Assembly: GCA_947632435.1 (NCBI GenBank)
Contig: CANRPC010000004.1
Location: 1-64,000 of the forward strand
DNA from: an uncultured Bacilli bacterium
GTDB lineage: Bacteria; Bacillota_I; Bacilli_A; RFN20; CAG-449
Direction of reading: 5' to 3'
Length of the DNA: 64,000 nucleotides
A model generated the notes under the pieces. That model saw only the letters and a program-made list of their open reading frames with translations. It was not told the DNA's origin and did no database searches. Position numbers and translations under genes: made by a program. Shown here piece by piece: positions 19,323 through 27,880 of the stretch (its first letter is position 1; each line of letters opens with the position of its first letter).

Positions 19323-21071
19323 TTAAAATGCCTCTTTGTTTGCTTTGTACGATATATATGCATCCATTAATGCGGCAACATTATCTATTTTTGCTTCATA
19401 TCTTTGTTTAAATAATTTTCTATTACCATTTGTATCTTGAAGTGTTATACAATTTCCCATTGCAAATGACATAATACTTTCATCAAATAAGAGCATTCTT
19501 TTTTCAGATAAATTCTTTAATTCACCAAGTGGAACAGATTCTGTTTTCATACCTTGAATTACTTTTGTTACACCAAAAGGTCCATTTTCTGCAGTCCATC
19601 TTTCCACAAATTTTTGTGCGTTGTATGGATCAAAGCCAAAACAACGAACATCATATTCACATTTTGTAATATGTTCATCAAAATCATCATAAACATCCAT
19701 CATTTCTAAGTTCACGCAGTCTATAACAATTAATGTATTCTCTTTTACAAATTCTTCATATTTATTACGCATAGCTGATGGTAATTTGTAAAAAGTATTT
19801 GATGAAATATAACTTCTCGTTTTAATTCCAAATGTTCCATCTGACAAAGGAAACAAAAATGTGAATGCACAAAAATCATTTCCTTGTGATAAATCGGCAC
19901 CTAAGGCGCAAGGCATTCCCCAATAGTTTTTTTTACTGAATGGTATAGTTTCTTCATATGTAAAGAAATAGGTGTATCCTTCCATAGGAAGATTAAATCT
20001 TTTTGCTAAAATATCATTTCTTGTTGCAGGTGCATTTTCAGCTCTTTCTACATCTAATTGAATTGTTTCATATGTTACAGTTTTACCAATATTAGGATTA
20101 GCTTTAATCCACATATTTGGATCTTTTACTTCTTCTACAGAATCCAACTTGTAATAAAATATAGAAACATGTGGATTATCGTATTCACCCTTTAATATTT
20201 TTAATAATTCCATCTTTATGGAATCACCAGGACCATTTCTTATAGTACCTTCTGAAGATACTGCAATAATAATATAATCTTCAATTTTAGCAGCACCTTG
20301 CTCAATGGCACCAATTACATCTTCACGAATATCACTTGATAACCATTCATCTACAGAAGCACACTTTACACGTAATCCTTGCAATTTGTTGATGCTCATT
20401 GGTCTAACTTCTAAACGAGATCCAGTTAAAAAATTTTCAATGCCTTTTTTAGTTGAAGCTAACTTTACGCGATCTTTTATATCACCACTTGTATTTTGAA
20501 TAGATCCAGTTGTTAAAAATTTAAAATATGGTCCTTTTGCTCTAGTTATTGCAGTAATAATTGGTGACATTACTTCTTCTGCTTGTTTCATTGTTGGAGC
20601 TGTTGTTATTTGATATGTAGTTGATGTATCAACATTTAGAATATAAGACTGAACAAAAGAAACGTATATTGATTTAGCATTTGAACGTGGTAAAACTAAA
20701 AATTGTTTATTTATTAAACGCTTTTTTATTTTTTTCTTTTTAAAATATCCATTTGTATGTGTTTGTTTATTGTATGGTACAAATACAGTGCGTTCAACAA
20801 AATAATACCAACCAAATAATTGTTCTGCCCATAATTTAAAAGTATCAAGAAGTACTACGTCAGAACCATCAGTTAATGTTAATTCATTTTCGCAATAAGA
20901 AATAAATCCTTCAACCACACTTTCGTCATAATAAATTCCTGGATTTTCTATTAAAGCATCGATTCGATTCATTTCTAAAGAAATTGTATGACATACAGGT
21001 ATTTCACCTTTAGTTACAGCTTCTCTAAATTGTCCATAATATTTTGGTATTGCTGTATTTGACAATGACAT
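19323..21071 (-). CDS. terL: Terminase large subunit
   Basis: 582 residues, the length usual for HK97-type TerL. The ATPase half has a P-loop-like LPRSNAKSI and a Walker B CASVDEW with the catalytic Glu-adjacent pair, then IIIAVSSEGTIRNGPGDS. The nuclease half has GADLSQGNDFCAFTF (first metal Asp) and the C-terminal KIDNVAALMDAY (last Asp). It cuts and pumps phage DNA through the portal. HNH endonuclease, a short TerS-candidate gene and the proposed cos region lie upstream, which fits cos-type packaging. Confidence 0.93.
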   Translation of the reverse strand: MSLSNTAIPKYYGQFREAVTKGEIPVCHTISLEMNRIDALIENPGIYYDESVVEGFISYCENELTLTDGSDVVLLDTFKLWAEQLFGWYYFVERTVFVPYNKQTHTNGYFKKKKIKKRLINKQFLVLPRSNAKSIYVSFVQSYILNVDTSTTYQITTAPTMKQAEEVMSPIITAITRAKGPYFKFLTTGSIQNTSGDIKDRVKLASTKKGIENFLTGSRLEVRPMSINKLQGLRVKCASVDEWLSSDIREDVIGAIEQGAAKIEDYIIIAVSSEGTIRNGPGDSIKMELLKILKGEYDNPHVSIFYYKLDSVEEVKDPNMWIKANPNIGKTVTYETIQLDVERAENAPATRNDILAKRFNLPMEGYTYFFTYEETIPFSKKNYWGMPCALGADLSQGNDFCAFTFLFPLSDGTFGIKTRSYISSNTFYKLPSAMRNKYEEFVKENTLIVIDCVNLEMMDVYDDFDEHITKCEYDVRCFGFDPYNAQKFVERWTAENGPFGVTKVIQGMKTESVPLGELKNLSEKRMLLFDESIMSFAMGNCITLQDTNGNRKLFKQRYEAKIDNVAALMDAYISYKANKEAF

Positions 21072-21119
21072 TTGTGATTTTTTCCTTATGCTTGCTATGT
21101 AAGTTTTTACTTAAAATAT

Positions 21120-21791
21120 CTATTTAGTGACATCTTTAAGTTCTTTTAAATTTTTATTATTATTTTTTATGTCACTTACACCTTTAGCAATAGCAATACC
21201 ACTAGCTCCAATTGCAACAACTGCACCTATTGTTTGTAAAATTTCTCTAGCTTTTTCACTACCTGATTTTACATATTTAGAGTCGCCTTTTAAAGAACTA
21301 TATCGTTGTTCTAAATTTAATCGATTAATTCTTGCTATTAATTCTTCATCGGATAAATTTTTATAGCTTGGTCGTACAACTTTTCCATTTCCAGTTGGTA
21401 ATAATTTAGAGCTATCATTTAATAATTTACTAGAATCATATAATAGGTTCTGAGTAGAATTAAGTTGCTTATTTTTAATGTCTTTATACTCTTTTTTTGT
21501 ATCTTCTCGTAATTGTCTTTGTGTTTCATTATCAATATCAATTTCATTATATTTATAGTCATTTTCTTTTCCACGAAGTTTATAAGATGTTTTTCTTATG
21601 CTTTCTTGCTCATTATGTTCTTTTTCAATTGATGCTCTTTTGGCATAATATCTTTTTTTTCCTTCTTCTGTAAGTGTTCCGTCTTTGTTTTGAAATCGAC
21701 GTACACCCCAACGCATATTTTTAATGCCGCTATGACTTATCATATTTGACTGATTAAAGAAACATTGGTTACCATAATATTTAATTATCAT
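21120..21791 (-). CDS. Third tagged head-region protein
   Basis: 223 residues. Residues ~19-46 hold a diverged tag, SHSGIKNMRWGVRRFQ then KDGTLTEEGKKRY. Most of the rest is charged and helical; a hydrophobic segment near residues 185-205 (ILQTIGAVVAIGASGIAIA) looks membrane-spanning. AAAGGAGG precedes the ATG. Lies directly before terminase. Function unknown; grouped with the two tagged proteins downstream of terminase. Confidence 0.6.
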   Translation of the reverse strand: MIIKYYGNQCFFNQSNMISHSGIKNMRWGVRRFQNKDGTLTEEGKKRYYAKRASIEKEHNEQESIRKTSYKLRGKENDYKYNEIDIDNETQRQLREDTKKEYKDIKNKQLNSTQNLLYDSSKLLNDSSKLLPTGNGKVVRPSYKNLSDEELIARINRLNLEQRYSSLKGDSKYVKSGSEKAREILQTIGAVVAIGASGIAIAKGVSDIKNNNKNLKELKDVTK

Positions 21792-21794
21792 TTA

Positions 21795-22139
21795 TTAATA
21801 ACCTCCTTTTTGTATATATAAACGCCATTCTAATTCTTTTGCACTTTGATTAATTGAATCAATTAATGCACTATTTGCTGGTGGATCAAATAATAAGCGT
21901 ACCTTTAAATACACATATGTTTTAACTTGTTCTAATCGCGGATCATCACCAATAAAATCTACCCATTTGGTTGTATCATCTTTTATAGAGAATCCGTTTT
22001 TAGGACCAACACCCATTTGAACTAAATTATTTAAAATTGTATTTATATGAATAATAATATCTGTATCAAAATCGTTATAATTTGAATCTATGCCTAATAA
22101 TTTTTTAATCGATATTAAAATACTTTCTTCTCTTGTCAT
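21795..22139 (-). CDS. Head-tail connector (gp6-like)
   Basis: 114 residues from MTREESILISIKKLLGI. The lines DFDTDIIIHINTILNNLVQMGVG, KWVDFIGDD and KTYVYLKVRLLFDPP, ending ELEWRL, are typical of small all-helical adaptor proteins that join portal and tail. The start lies one base after the stop of the preceding gene, with AAGG about 10 bases upstream; an upstream in-frame ATG would overlap that gene. Confidence 0.6.
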   Translation of the reverse strand: MTREESILISIKKLLGIDSNYNDFDTDIIIHINTILNNLVQMGVGPKNGFSIKDDTTKWVDFIGDDPRLEQVKTYVYLKVRLLFDPPANSALIDSINQSAKELEWRLYIQKGGY

Positions 22140-22140
22140 T

Positions 22141-22362
22141 TTAAAATACCTTACTGCCTTCACAACGAGCGTTAAATATAAAAAACTTAGAAATATCTCC
22201 TTTTAAAAAAACTTTTAATTTTTTACGAAAAAAACCGTCTTCTGTATAAAACATATAGACATCATCTTTAGTTATTTTTTTATCATTTTTTTGACTAGCA
22301 TCTTCATTAAATAATTTTACAGCTAACTCAATACAAAATTCTTCAAATTCTTTAATTGTCAT
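22141..22362 (-). CDS. Small phage protein, unknown
   Basis: 73 residues (MTIKEFEEFCIELAVKLFNED...), ribosome binding site AGGGAG. The C-terminal half is basic and beta-rich, ending ARCEGSKVF. No motif recognised. It lies between HNH endonuclease and the connector and is translationally adjacent to both. Confidence 0.6.
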   Translation of the reverse strand: MTIKEFEEFCIELAVKLFNEDASQKNDKKITKDDVYMFYTEDGFFRKKLKVFLKGDISKFFIFNARCEGSKVF

Positions 22363-22373
22363 ATTTTATCTCC

Positions 22374-22790
22374 CTATTTTTTCCAAGGACAGGTATCATT
22401 TTTAGTCCTTTCTACAATTTTGTTTTTATTTAAAAACGATGTATTTCCATAATGTATAGCGTTATGAGTTTCATGAGAAACGCATATTAAATTTTCAGGA
22501 TCTAACAGTTTATCTGATGAATTCTTTATATCATCAGGATTTATTGGATTAATATGATGAATATAAATACGTCCTGTTATTTCATGACCAGGAATACCTA
22601 AATCGCATCCATTGTCACGAACAATCACAAAATTTCTAATACGTTTCCACTCTATTGATTTATTATAAAATTCTTGATTTAAATATCTATCAAAACCAAA
22701 TGTTTCTTTGCCAACATTTCCTTTTAATAATAAATAATTAAATCTTTCATCAAATGTTTTTAAACATTTAAGTTCAGAATATCTCTTCAT
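22374..22790 (-). CDS. HNH endonuclease (packaging-associated)
   Basis: 138 residues with a complete HNH core in the C-terminal half: WKRIRNFVIVRDNGCDL, then IYIHHINPIN, DPENLICVSHETHNAIHYG. HNH proteins next to terminase genes in HK97-type phages act with TerL and TerS in cos cleavage and head morphogenesis. It overlaps the upstream small gene by 17 bases. The residues I would expect for metal binding (His of the HH pair, Asn of ENL, last His) are present. Confidence 0.88.
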   Translation of the reverse strand: MKRYSELKCLKTFDERFNYLLLKGNVGKETFGFDRYLNQEFYNKSIEWKRIRNFVIVRDNGCDLGIPGHEITGRIYIHHINPINPDDIKNSSDKLLDPENLICVSHETHNAIHYGNTSFLNKNKIVERTKNDTCPWKK

Positions 22791-23133
22791 TACTATAATC
22801 TTCTTCTTGATTTAAATTTCCGCTATACTTGCTAAAAACTTTTAGAAGTTGTTCATACATTTCTCTGGATAATACATTTGATTTTAAACTATCTATTTTT
22901 GCTTCCATAAGTTTGTTTTCCATCTTAATTTTTTCTAATTCTATTTGAGCTTTTAATGTTGCTTGTTTTAAATAATGTATTATAACTTGTGATGATGCTG
23001 TTCCTTCTTTAAGTTGTTTTTCAGCTAAATTGGTTGCTAAATTAATTAATTGATTCTCTCTAGCCTCAGGAGTCATTGCTGGTCTAATTGGCTGATTGGA
23101 ATCAATTTTTTGTTTGACTCTTTCTTTAGACAT
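22774..23133 (-). CDS. Candidate small terminase-like protein
   Basis: 119 residues, helical, with EARENQLINLATNLAEKQL, then GTASSQVIIHYLKQATLKAQIELEKIKMENKLMEAK. This is a widespread phage family found beside HNH and TerL genes; its location at the packaging start suggests a TerS or DNA-recognition role, but no helix-turn-helix is obvious. AAAGGAGA precedes the ATG. Confidence 0.5.
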   Translation of the reverse strand: MSKERVKQKIDSNQPIRPAMTPEARENQLINLATNLAEKQLKEGTASSQVIIHYLKQATLKAQIELEKIKMENKLMEAKIDSLKSNVLSREMYEQLLKVFSKYSGNLNQEEDYSNEEIF

Positions 23134-23422
23134 CTGTTATCTCCTTTACTATCTTTATGTTTAACCACTCAAGAAGGCATATGAAATATACTATTATAAA
23201 TTATGTCTAGAAAGGAGATAATAATAGCATACCGGAGGAAGCAAAAAACCATGAAAAATATAACCTCATATGCCCTCTTGAGCAGTTACCATATAGATTT
23301 TAATCATAAAAAATTGAAAACTTTTTTTAAAATATCCCTCTGGAGATTTTTTTAGGACCGACGCGATAAAAAAGGGGGATATTTGAATTTTATACCCCCC
23401 TAGGGTGATAGCTTTATAAATT
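23134..23422. other. Non-coding packaging-start region, probable cos site
   Basis: This gap lies between the RNA-polymerase-like operon and the TerS-candidate/HNH/TerL genes, where cos sites of HNH-containing phages occur. It is unusual for this genome: GC-rich runs (GACCGACGCG near 23357, GGGGG at 23374-23378, CCCCCCTAGGG at 23395-23405 containing the palindrome CCCTAGGG), a 17-bp inverted repeat, and a second stem AAATATCCC / GGGATATTT at 23330-23338 and 23376-23384 framing the GACGCG run. No substantial minus-strand gene is seen. Confidence 0.5.
23168..23282. repeat. Long inverted repeat in the packaging region
   Basis: CTCAAGAAGGCATATGA at 23168-23184 pairs with TCATATGCCCTCTTGAG at 23266-23282 (16 of 17 positions). 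The 81-base loop contains two purine-rich ribosome-binding-like tracts. It could be a terminase-binding element or a structured leader. Confidence 0.7.
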
Positions 23423-23692
23423 TTAGTACTTATAAACTAACTTATACTCAATAAATTTTCCTTCTTTTGAAAAAGCTCCTAAACGTATTATGCTATTAAT
23501 TGCTTCTTCAATAATTTTTTTGTTTTCTTCATCAGAAAGTTGATCTGAAGTATTTGTAATACTTGCTAAACGAGCACAAGTATTGTAACCTTCTTTTAAA
23601 TCAAAACAATTCCAATTATACCAATCATCGAATGGATCATATGGATTGTCTTCGGTAGTTAACCGTACTTCCTTATAGTCTTTTTGCTTCAT
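23423..23692 (-). CDS. Small phage protein downstream of the RNA-polymerase-like gene
   Basis: 89 residues. DPFDDWYNWNCFDLKEGYNTCARLASI followed by SDEENKKIIEEAI is a pattern I associate with short genes near phage terminases; function unknown. The ATG overlaps the stop of the preceding gene by four bases and has TGGAGGA upstream, so it is translationally coupled to the RNA-polymerase-like gene and may work with it. Confidence 0.65.
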   Translation of the reverse strand: MKQKDYKEVRLTTEDNPYDPFDDWYNWNCFDLKEGYNTCARLASITNTSDQLSDEENKKIIEEAINSIIRLGAFSKEGKFIEYKLVYKY

Positions 23693-26600
23693 TGTACAAT
23701 TCCTCCAGATAAATACTTGAGAATAGTTGAAGATGATACTCCTAAACGTGTTGCAATTTCAGCAGTTGTATGTCCATTTGCTTTTAAATTTTTAATTCTA
23801 TTTACTTTTGCTGCACTTAAAATTGAACCTTGTTTTCTAGGTGTTGCTAATTGCCTTAGTCTTTTGCTATCACAATATGGTATCATTGCTGCAAACATAG
23901 ATTTAGATATTGCACCCGCTTGAATTGCTGCCCATTCTCTATCAGTAAAATAAATTTCACGTCGATGTGCCCCAACTTTTTCTCTAGCTTTAGCCAATTC
24001 TTTTTGTTTTATTTTCTTTAAATCATCTTTATCAAGAATAGGATTTTCTTGAACAATGGCTTTAACTGCAGAATTTGTTAATAGTTGTGCCCTTCTCTCC
24101 CTTGGTTTATTTGATAAAGCTTCATTATATTTTTCTTTAATTGATGCTACTTCATCTTGAAATTCTTCTTTAGCTTGAGGTGAATATATAGTACCCTCAG
24201 TATGGAGAGCTTCTAATCTCGCCTCGTTTGCTAGAGTTTTCATACGATTAGCATAATTAGCATATGCTTGTTCTTGAGGAGTTCCTGAAGAAAGCATTCT
24301 TGCATCTTTTGCTTCAGCCATTTTAGTAGAATCCTGGGTGGCAATTTTTACTTTAATAGTTGATGGATCAACTTGAACATATTCCCCACTTTCATCTTTA
24401 AAATAATATTTTCCATCCTTAGCTATAGCATTTGCTACTACTTTTTTTCCCTTAGAATTTACATACTCTGTTTTATAATATTTGCGATTAGTATCATGAT
24501 ATAACTTTTCTCCTGTTTTAGGATTAACATAAAGCGTAATTACATCTTTTCTGTTAAATACTTCACCCGTTTTGTCATTAACATAAATATTATTATCTTC
24601 ATCAAATAGTCTTACTTCAGTTTTTCCATCACGTAAAAAGAATGCACCTTCTTTTCTTTCGTTGATAACTACTTTAGATTTTGCTTTAGAAATTAAAGTT
24701 GAAGCTCCACCATATCGTCCATTCTCTTTAGCTTGGTATTTCTTTTTTAATTCTGCAATATTATTATCAATTTCTGATTGTTTATAATCTAACTTATGTT
24801 TTTCGGCATCAATAACGACCATTGAGTGTTTAACAGCTCTAGCTAATTCAGATCTTGTTGCTCCTCCTAATGTCATATCTGTAATTAAATTTGAAATTAC
24901 ACCCATTTCTGTTTGGGTATTATTCATAATTTTAAATTCCTTACCTCCACGAAAATAATGTTCTTCACCATTTTTATCTACAACACATTTATCATATTGG
25001 TAAGATAATTTTGTATCAAATCCAACTAATTCTTGTAAAGGTTCACTATTTTTAATTTGTACATTTTCATTTAATGGTATTACCATTACAGTATCTCCAT
25101 CAAAATCTGCTCCAGATAAACGATCTGCCACAGCTTTACTTATACCAATTGCATCAGTAGGATTTTTGCTCATTACTTTTACACCTTCTGGATTTCGATT
25201 ATTAACTGATAAAATCGGTATTTCAAATGTTCCACCATGAGGATATCTTATTAATGCTACTTTAGTACCATCACCAAAATTTGGAGCATATACTTCATTA
25301 TCTTTTATGGTAGTTAATGGTAATATTACTTGATATCTTTGCCCTGGTAAAGGAACCGCTTTTAATTGAACAGCCGCAGCATCACAATCCTCAGCATATG
25401 ATTCTAGTAGAGATTTTCTCAAAGTTGGATTTGTTAATGACTTTATTTCATTAAACTCATCTTCTCTTTCTTGTATGGATAAATTTAATTGTTTATTAAT
25501 TAATTTTAAAGGTTGTTTTGCTAAAAACTGAGACGATAATGTATCAGCCCAAGCTGACCAATCACCTTCTTCAGCTCTTTTATTAATTAGTGAAAGTTTT
25601 TTCTCACCATTTTCATCTATATAATATGATTGTCCACCATGCTCTTTAATTAATGATCCAAAAGGATTCTCAGGATCTTTTTTAATGTTTTTATCAATAC
25701 TTTTTAAAACTTCTAGTTTGCTTTTATCAGAAGTTTTATTGGTATTAAAAATTACATCTACACCTTCTGGAAAGCTTTTGTCATCTCCATAAACTGCCAT
25801 TCCTTTAATAAAATGAGTATTATCTACAAGAATACGAACTTGTGCATAATTAACTCCTTCACCTAAATTTAAATCTTTGCAACCCCTTCTTATTTCAATA
25901 ATTCCATCTTTATTAATACCACCGTCTTCGGCATATCTAATTTTTAAACGTTTTGAATCCATAGATGCTGGATATTGAAAGCTTTTTTCAAAGGTGTCAC
26001 CATTATCATAAGAAATATAATCATTTAATGTTTTAACATCTTCAAAATTAAAAATATTTTTATGAGGAGTTCCAGGTTTTGCTAAAACTTTTATTGTTGT
26101 ATATTTACCAGCATTTGTAACTTGTGGAACACGACCTCCCCAAACTTCATAACCTTCCATTCTAAGCATTTCAACTGCGGTATTAAACTTTTCTGGAGAA
26201 ATTCCTAATTCACGTTCAACACCTTTTCCAATATCAACCATACCTTTTTGGTCAACAATCTTTTTTAAATTTTCTGATGTTTTTTCACAAATTTTCATTC
26301 TTGCTTCAGAATCCGCATTTAACAAAGAACGTACTGTAGATTCTCCTTTTAAACCTAATTTATCCGCAATTTGAGGATTAGATAAACCATCTTGTTTTAA
26401 TGATTTACATTTCGCTACTAAATCACTTCTTCTTTGATGTACAGCAATTGTATGAGCTGCTCTTAATTGAGTTGTTGATAATTCCATTACTTCTGCGATT
26501 TCTTTTTCTGCTAAACCTTCTTTTTTTAGTGATTCATAACGCGAAAGCCAATCACCAGAATGTTGATAAGGATTATCTCCAGATCCCCAAGGATATCTTC

Positions 26601-26760
26601 CAGATCTTCTTGGCATTCCATAATGTTTTAGAAATGTTTCATAATCAACAGGATCTTTATCTGAATATAATTCTTCTGGATAAATACCAGTGTGTTTTAA
26701 TTCTTCATAATTTTCAGCATAATCATTATATTCATAAAATAAATATAAATCGTCATCCAT
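23689..26760 (-). CDS. Two-barrel RNA-polymerase-like protein with DFDGD motif
   Basis: 1023 residues. Seen: an N-terminal tag-like HYGMPRRSGRYPWGSGDNP (46-64); two helix-turn-helix-like repeats (about 75-105, 113-146); a barrel-like segment FIKGMAVY...FPEGVDVIFN (317-339); then ALIRYPHGGTFEIPIL (502-517) and RLSGADFDGDTVMVIPL (547-563), whose D552, D554 and D556 match the metal-binding motif of RNA polymerase beta-prime (NADFDGDQMAVHVPL); a basic middle; and a C-terminal helix-turn-helix (985-1017). Known: the same motif in a single chain occurs in YonO of phage SPbeta and in crAss-like phage polymerases. Inferred: a phage DNA-dependent RNA polymerase. It sits between replication and packaging genes. 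Activity is unproven. Confidence 0.75.
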   Translation of the reverse strand: MDDDLYLFYEYNDYAENYEELKHTGIYPEELYSDKDPVDYETFLKHYGMPRRSGRYPWGSGDNPYQHSGDWLSRYESLKKEGLAEKEIAEVMELSTTQLRAAHTIAVHQRRSDLVAKCKSLKQDGLSNPQIADKLGLKGESTVRSLLNADSEARMKICEKTSENLKKIVDQKGMVDIGKGVERELGISPEKFNTAVEMLRMEGYEVWGGRVPQVTNAGKYTTIKVLAKPGTPHKNIFNFEDVKTLNDYISYDNGDTFEKSFQYPASMDSKRLKIRYAEDGGINKDGIIEIRRGCKDLNLGEGVNYAQVRILVDNTHFIKGMAVYGDDKSFPEGVDVIFNTNKTSDKSKLEVLKSIDKNIKKDPENPFGSLIKEHGGQSYYIDENGEKKLSLINKRAEEGDWSAWADTLSSQFLAKQPLKLINKQLNLSIQEREDEFNEIKSLTNPTLRKSLLESYAEDCDAAAVQLKAVPLPGQRYQVILPLTTIKDNEVYAPNFGDGTKVALIRYPHGGTFEIPILSVNNRNPEGVKVMSKNPTDAIGISKAVADRLSGADFDGDTVMVIPLNENVQIKNSEPLQELVGFDTKLSYQYDKCVVDKNGEEHYFRGGKEFKIMNNTQTEMGVISNLITDMTLGGATRSELARAVKHSMVVIDAEKHKLDYKQSEIDNNIAELKKKYQAKENGRYGGASTLISKAKSKVVINERKEGAFFLRDGKTEVRLFDEDNNIYVNDKTGEVFNRKDVITLYVNPKTGEKLYHDTNRKYYKTEYVNSKGKKVVANAIAKDGKYYFKDESGEYVQVDPSTIKVKIATQDSTKMAEAKDARMLSSGTPQEQAYANYANRMKTLANEARLEALHTEGTIYSPQAKEEFQDEVASIKEKYNEALSNKPRERRAQLLTNSAVKAIVQENPILDKDDLKKIKQKELAKAREKVGAHRREIYFTDREWAAIQAGAISKSMFAAMIPYCDSKRLRQLATPRKQGSILSAAKVNRIKNLKANGHTTAEIATRLGVSSSTILKYLSGGIVQ

Positions 26761-26763
26761 ATG

Positions 26764-27399
26764 TTAACTCCTCTCTATAATTGATTTAACAAGATTTGAT
26801 TTTGTAACAATTAAATCCATTATTTCTTTTATCTCTCCAGGTTCTGGAATTAATTTTAATGTTTCATGATTTTGATAAATCCGTAATTCAGTAGTGTATT
26901 TATAAGGATCTTGTTTATACTCCAAAAAGAAAAGAGCAGCATATATCATAGGTTGATTAAAAGAAGCTTGAGTTTTTCCATTTTTATAATCACTTATTCT
27001 TAAAATATTATTTTTTTCATCAACACTAATGGCATCTGTTGTTCCAAAACAAAAATCGTTATAATATAAAATGACTTCACTAGACATTCTAAAGCCAATA
27101 GAATCATTCACAAAAGGTATAAGATTTTCTAAAATATCATCGGCATCAAAAGCATCATAAGGAATAAAATTTTTATATAAAAAGTATTCTATAAGATGTT
27201 TATCTCTGCTATGAAGTTTCATACGTGATTTAATACAATCACTAGCTAACTGATGTATACAAGTTCCTATTTCAGCGGCATATTGACTATAAAATCTTTT
27301 AATTAAAGTTTCATTATCCCAATTGAGCCAATGATATCCACTTGCACTTAAAAAAGCATGCGTTCCTTTTAATTTTTCATGGTTATTCCAAATTATCAT
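26764..27399 (-). CDS. RecB-like PD-(D/E)XK exonuclease (Cas4/DUF2800-like)
   Basis: 211 residues with the RecB-nuclease order: AEIGTCIHQLASD (motif with His), CFGTTDAISVD (Asp), LRISDYKNGK (D-x-K), and QPMIYAALFFLEY (Q-x-x-x-Y). Metal-dependent DNA exonucleases of this kind are regular members of Firmicutes prophage replication cassettes. The gene overlaps the VRR-NUC gene by 17 bases and has AAGGAG upstream. Confidence 0.85.
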   Translation of the reverse strand: MIIWNNHEKLKGTHAFLSASGYHWLNWDNETLIKRFYSQYAAEIGTCIHQLASDCIKSRMKLHSRDKHLIEYFLYKNFIPYDAFDADDILENLIPFVNDSIGFRMSSEVILYYNDFCFGTTDAISVDEKNNILRISDYKNGKTQASFNQPMIYAALFFLEYKQDPYKYTTELRIYQNHETLKLIPEPGEIKEIMDLIVTKSNLVKSIIERS

Positions 27400-27736
27400 T
27401 ATTTATGTTCTCCTTATTTAAAAATTGTTGATTAAAAAATACACGCATTTCTTCAATTACATCTTCCATGTTTTCTGGATATATAAAACGACCAAAAGAA
27501 AGAGAATTTGCCAAATTAATATAATAATCTTGATTAGGACGATGTGACGAATTTTTACTTGCTTTGCATTCTAACATTGCCCATGATTTATAATAAATTA
27601 TTGTTAAATCAGGTATCCCCTGTAGATAATTAGGATCATTTTTAAGAATAATGCATTTATGAAAAATTTCTTTTAATCGTTTAATTAAAACTGATTGAAA
27701 TTCACTTTCTAATTTTTTTTCAATAATATTTTTCAT
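27383..27736 (-). CDS. VRR-NUC domain nuclease
   Basis: 117 residues, close to a minimal VRR-NUC domain. N-terminal Glu helix (ESEFQSVLIKRLKE), then LQGIPDLTIIYYKSWAMLECKASKNS with the catalytic D and E-x-K, and a Q-x-x-Y (NQDYYINL). Such phage enzymes act on branched or structured DNA. No Shine-Dalgarno is visible before the ATG; instead a U-rich stretch closing a long hairpin lies there, suggesting an RNA control element. Confidence 0.85.
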   Translation of the reverse strand: MKNIIEKKLESEFQSVLIKRLKEIFHKCIILKNDPNYLQGIPDLTIIYYKSWAMLECKASKNSSHRPNQDYYINLANSLSFGRFIYPENMEDVIEEMRVFFNQQFLNKENINNDNLE

Positions 27737-27827
27737 AATAAAAAAAAGAAAAGAACCAGTAAATTATTTCAATATAATAAAAAGTTGGCTAAAACAATTT
27801 TAAAATATAATAAAAGGTTCTTTCTCT
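27737..27827 (-). ncRNA. Structured leader or small RNA before the VRR-NUC gene
   Basis: Downstream of a copy of the repeated promoter-like element, AAAGAACC at the 5' side pairs with GGTTCTTT at the 3' side (9 pairs with neighbours), enclosing ~55 bases with a repeated TTTTATTATATT. The 3' arm runs into TCTTTTTTTATT, so a terminator-like end abuts the ATG of the next gene. It could be an attenuator or a separate small RNA. Confidence 0.4.
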
Positions 27828-27853
27828 CCATTAAAGGATATGTATTTTTTGCG
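27828..27853 (-). promoter_or_regulatory. Repeated phage promoter-like element, copy 1
   Basis: Minus strand reads CGCAAAAAATACA, eight bases, AATGG. One of seven copies with identical spacing; this one precedes the structured leader of the replication nucleases. Confidence 0.6.
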
Positions 27854-27880
27854 TGCTAAAAAAGATTATTTTCTGTTTAG

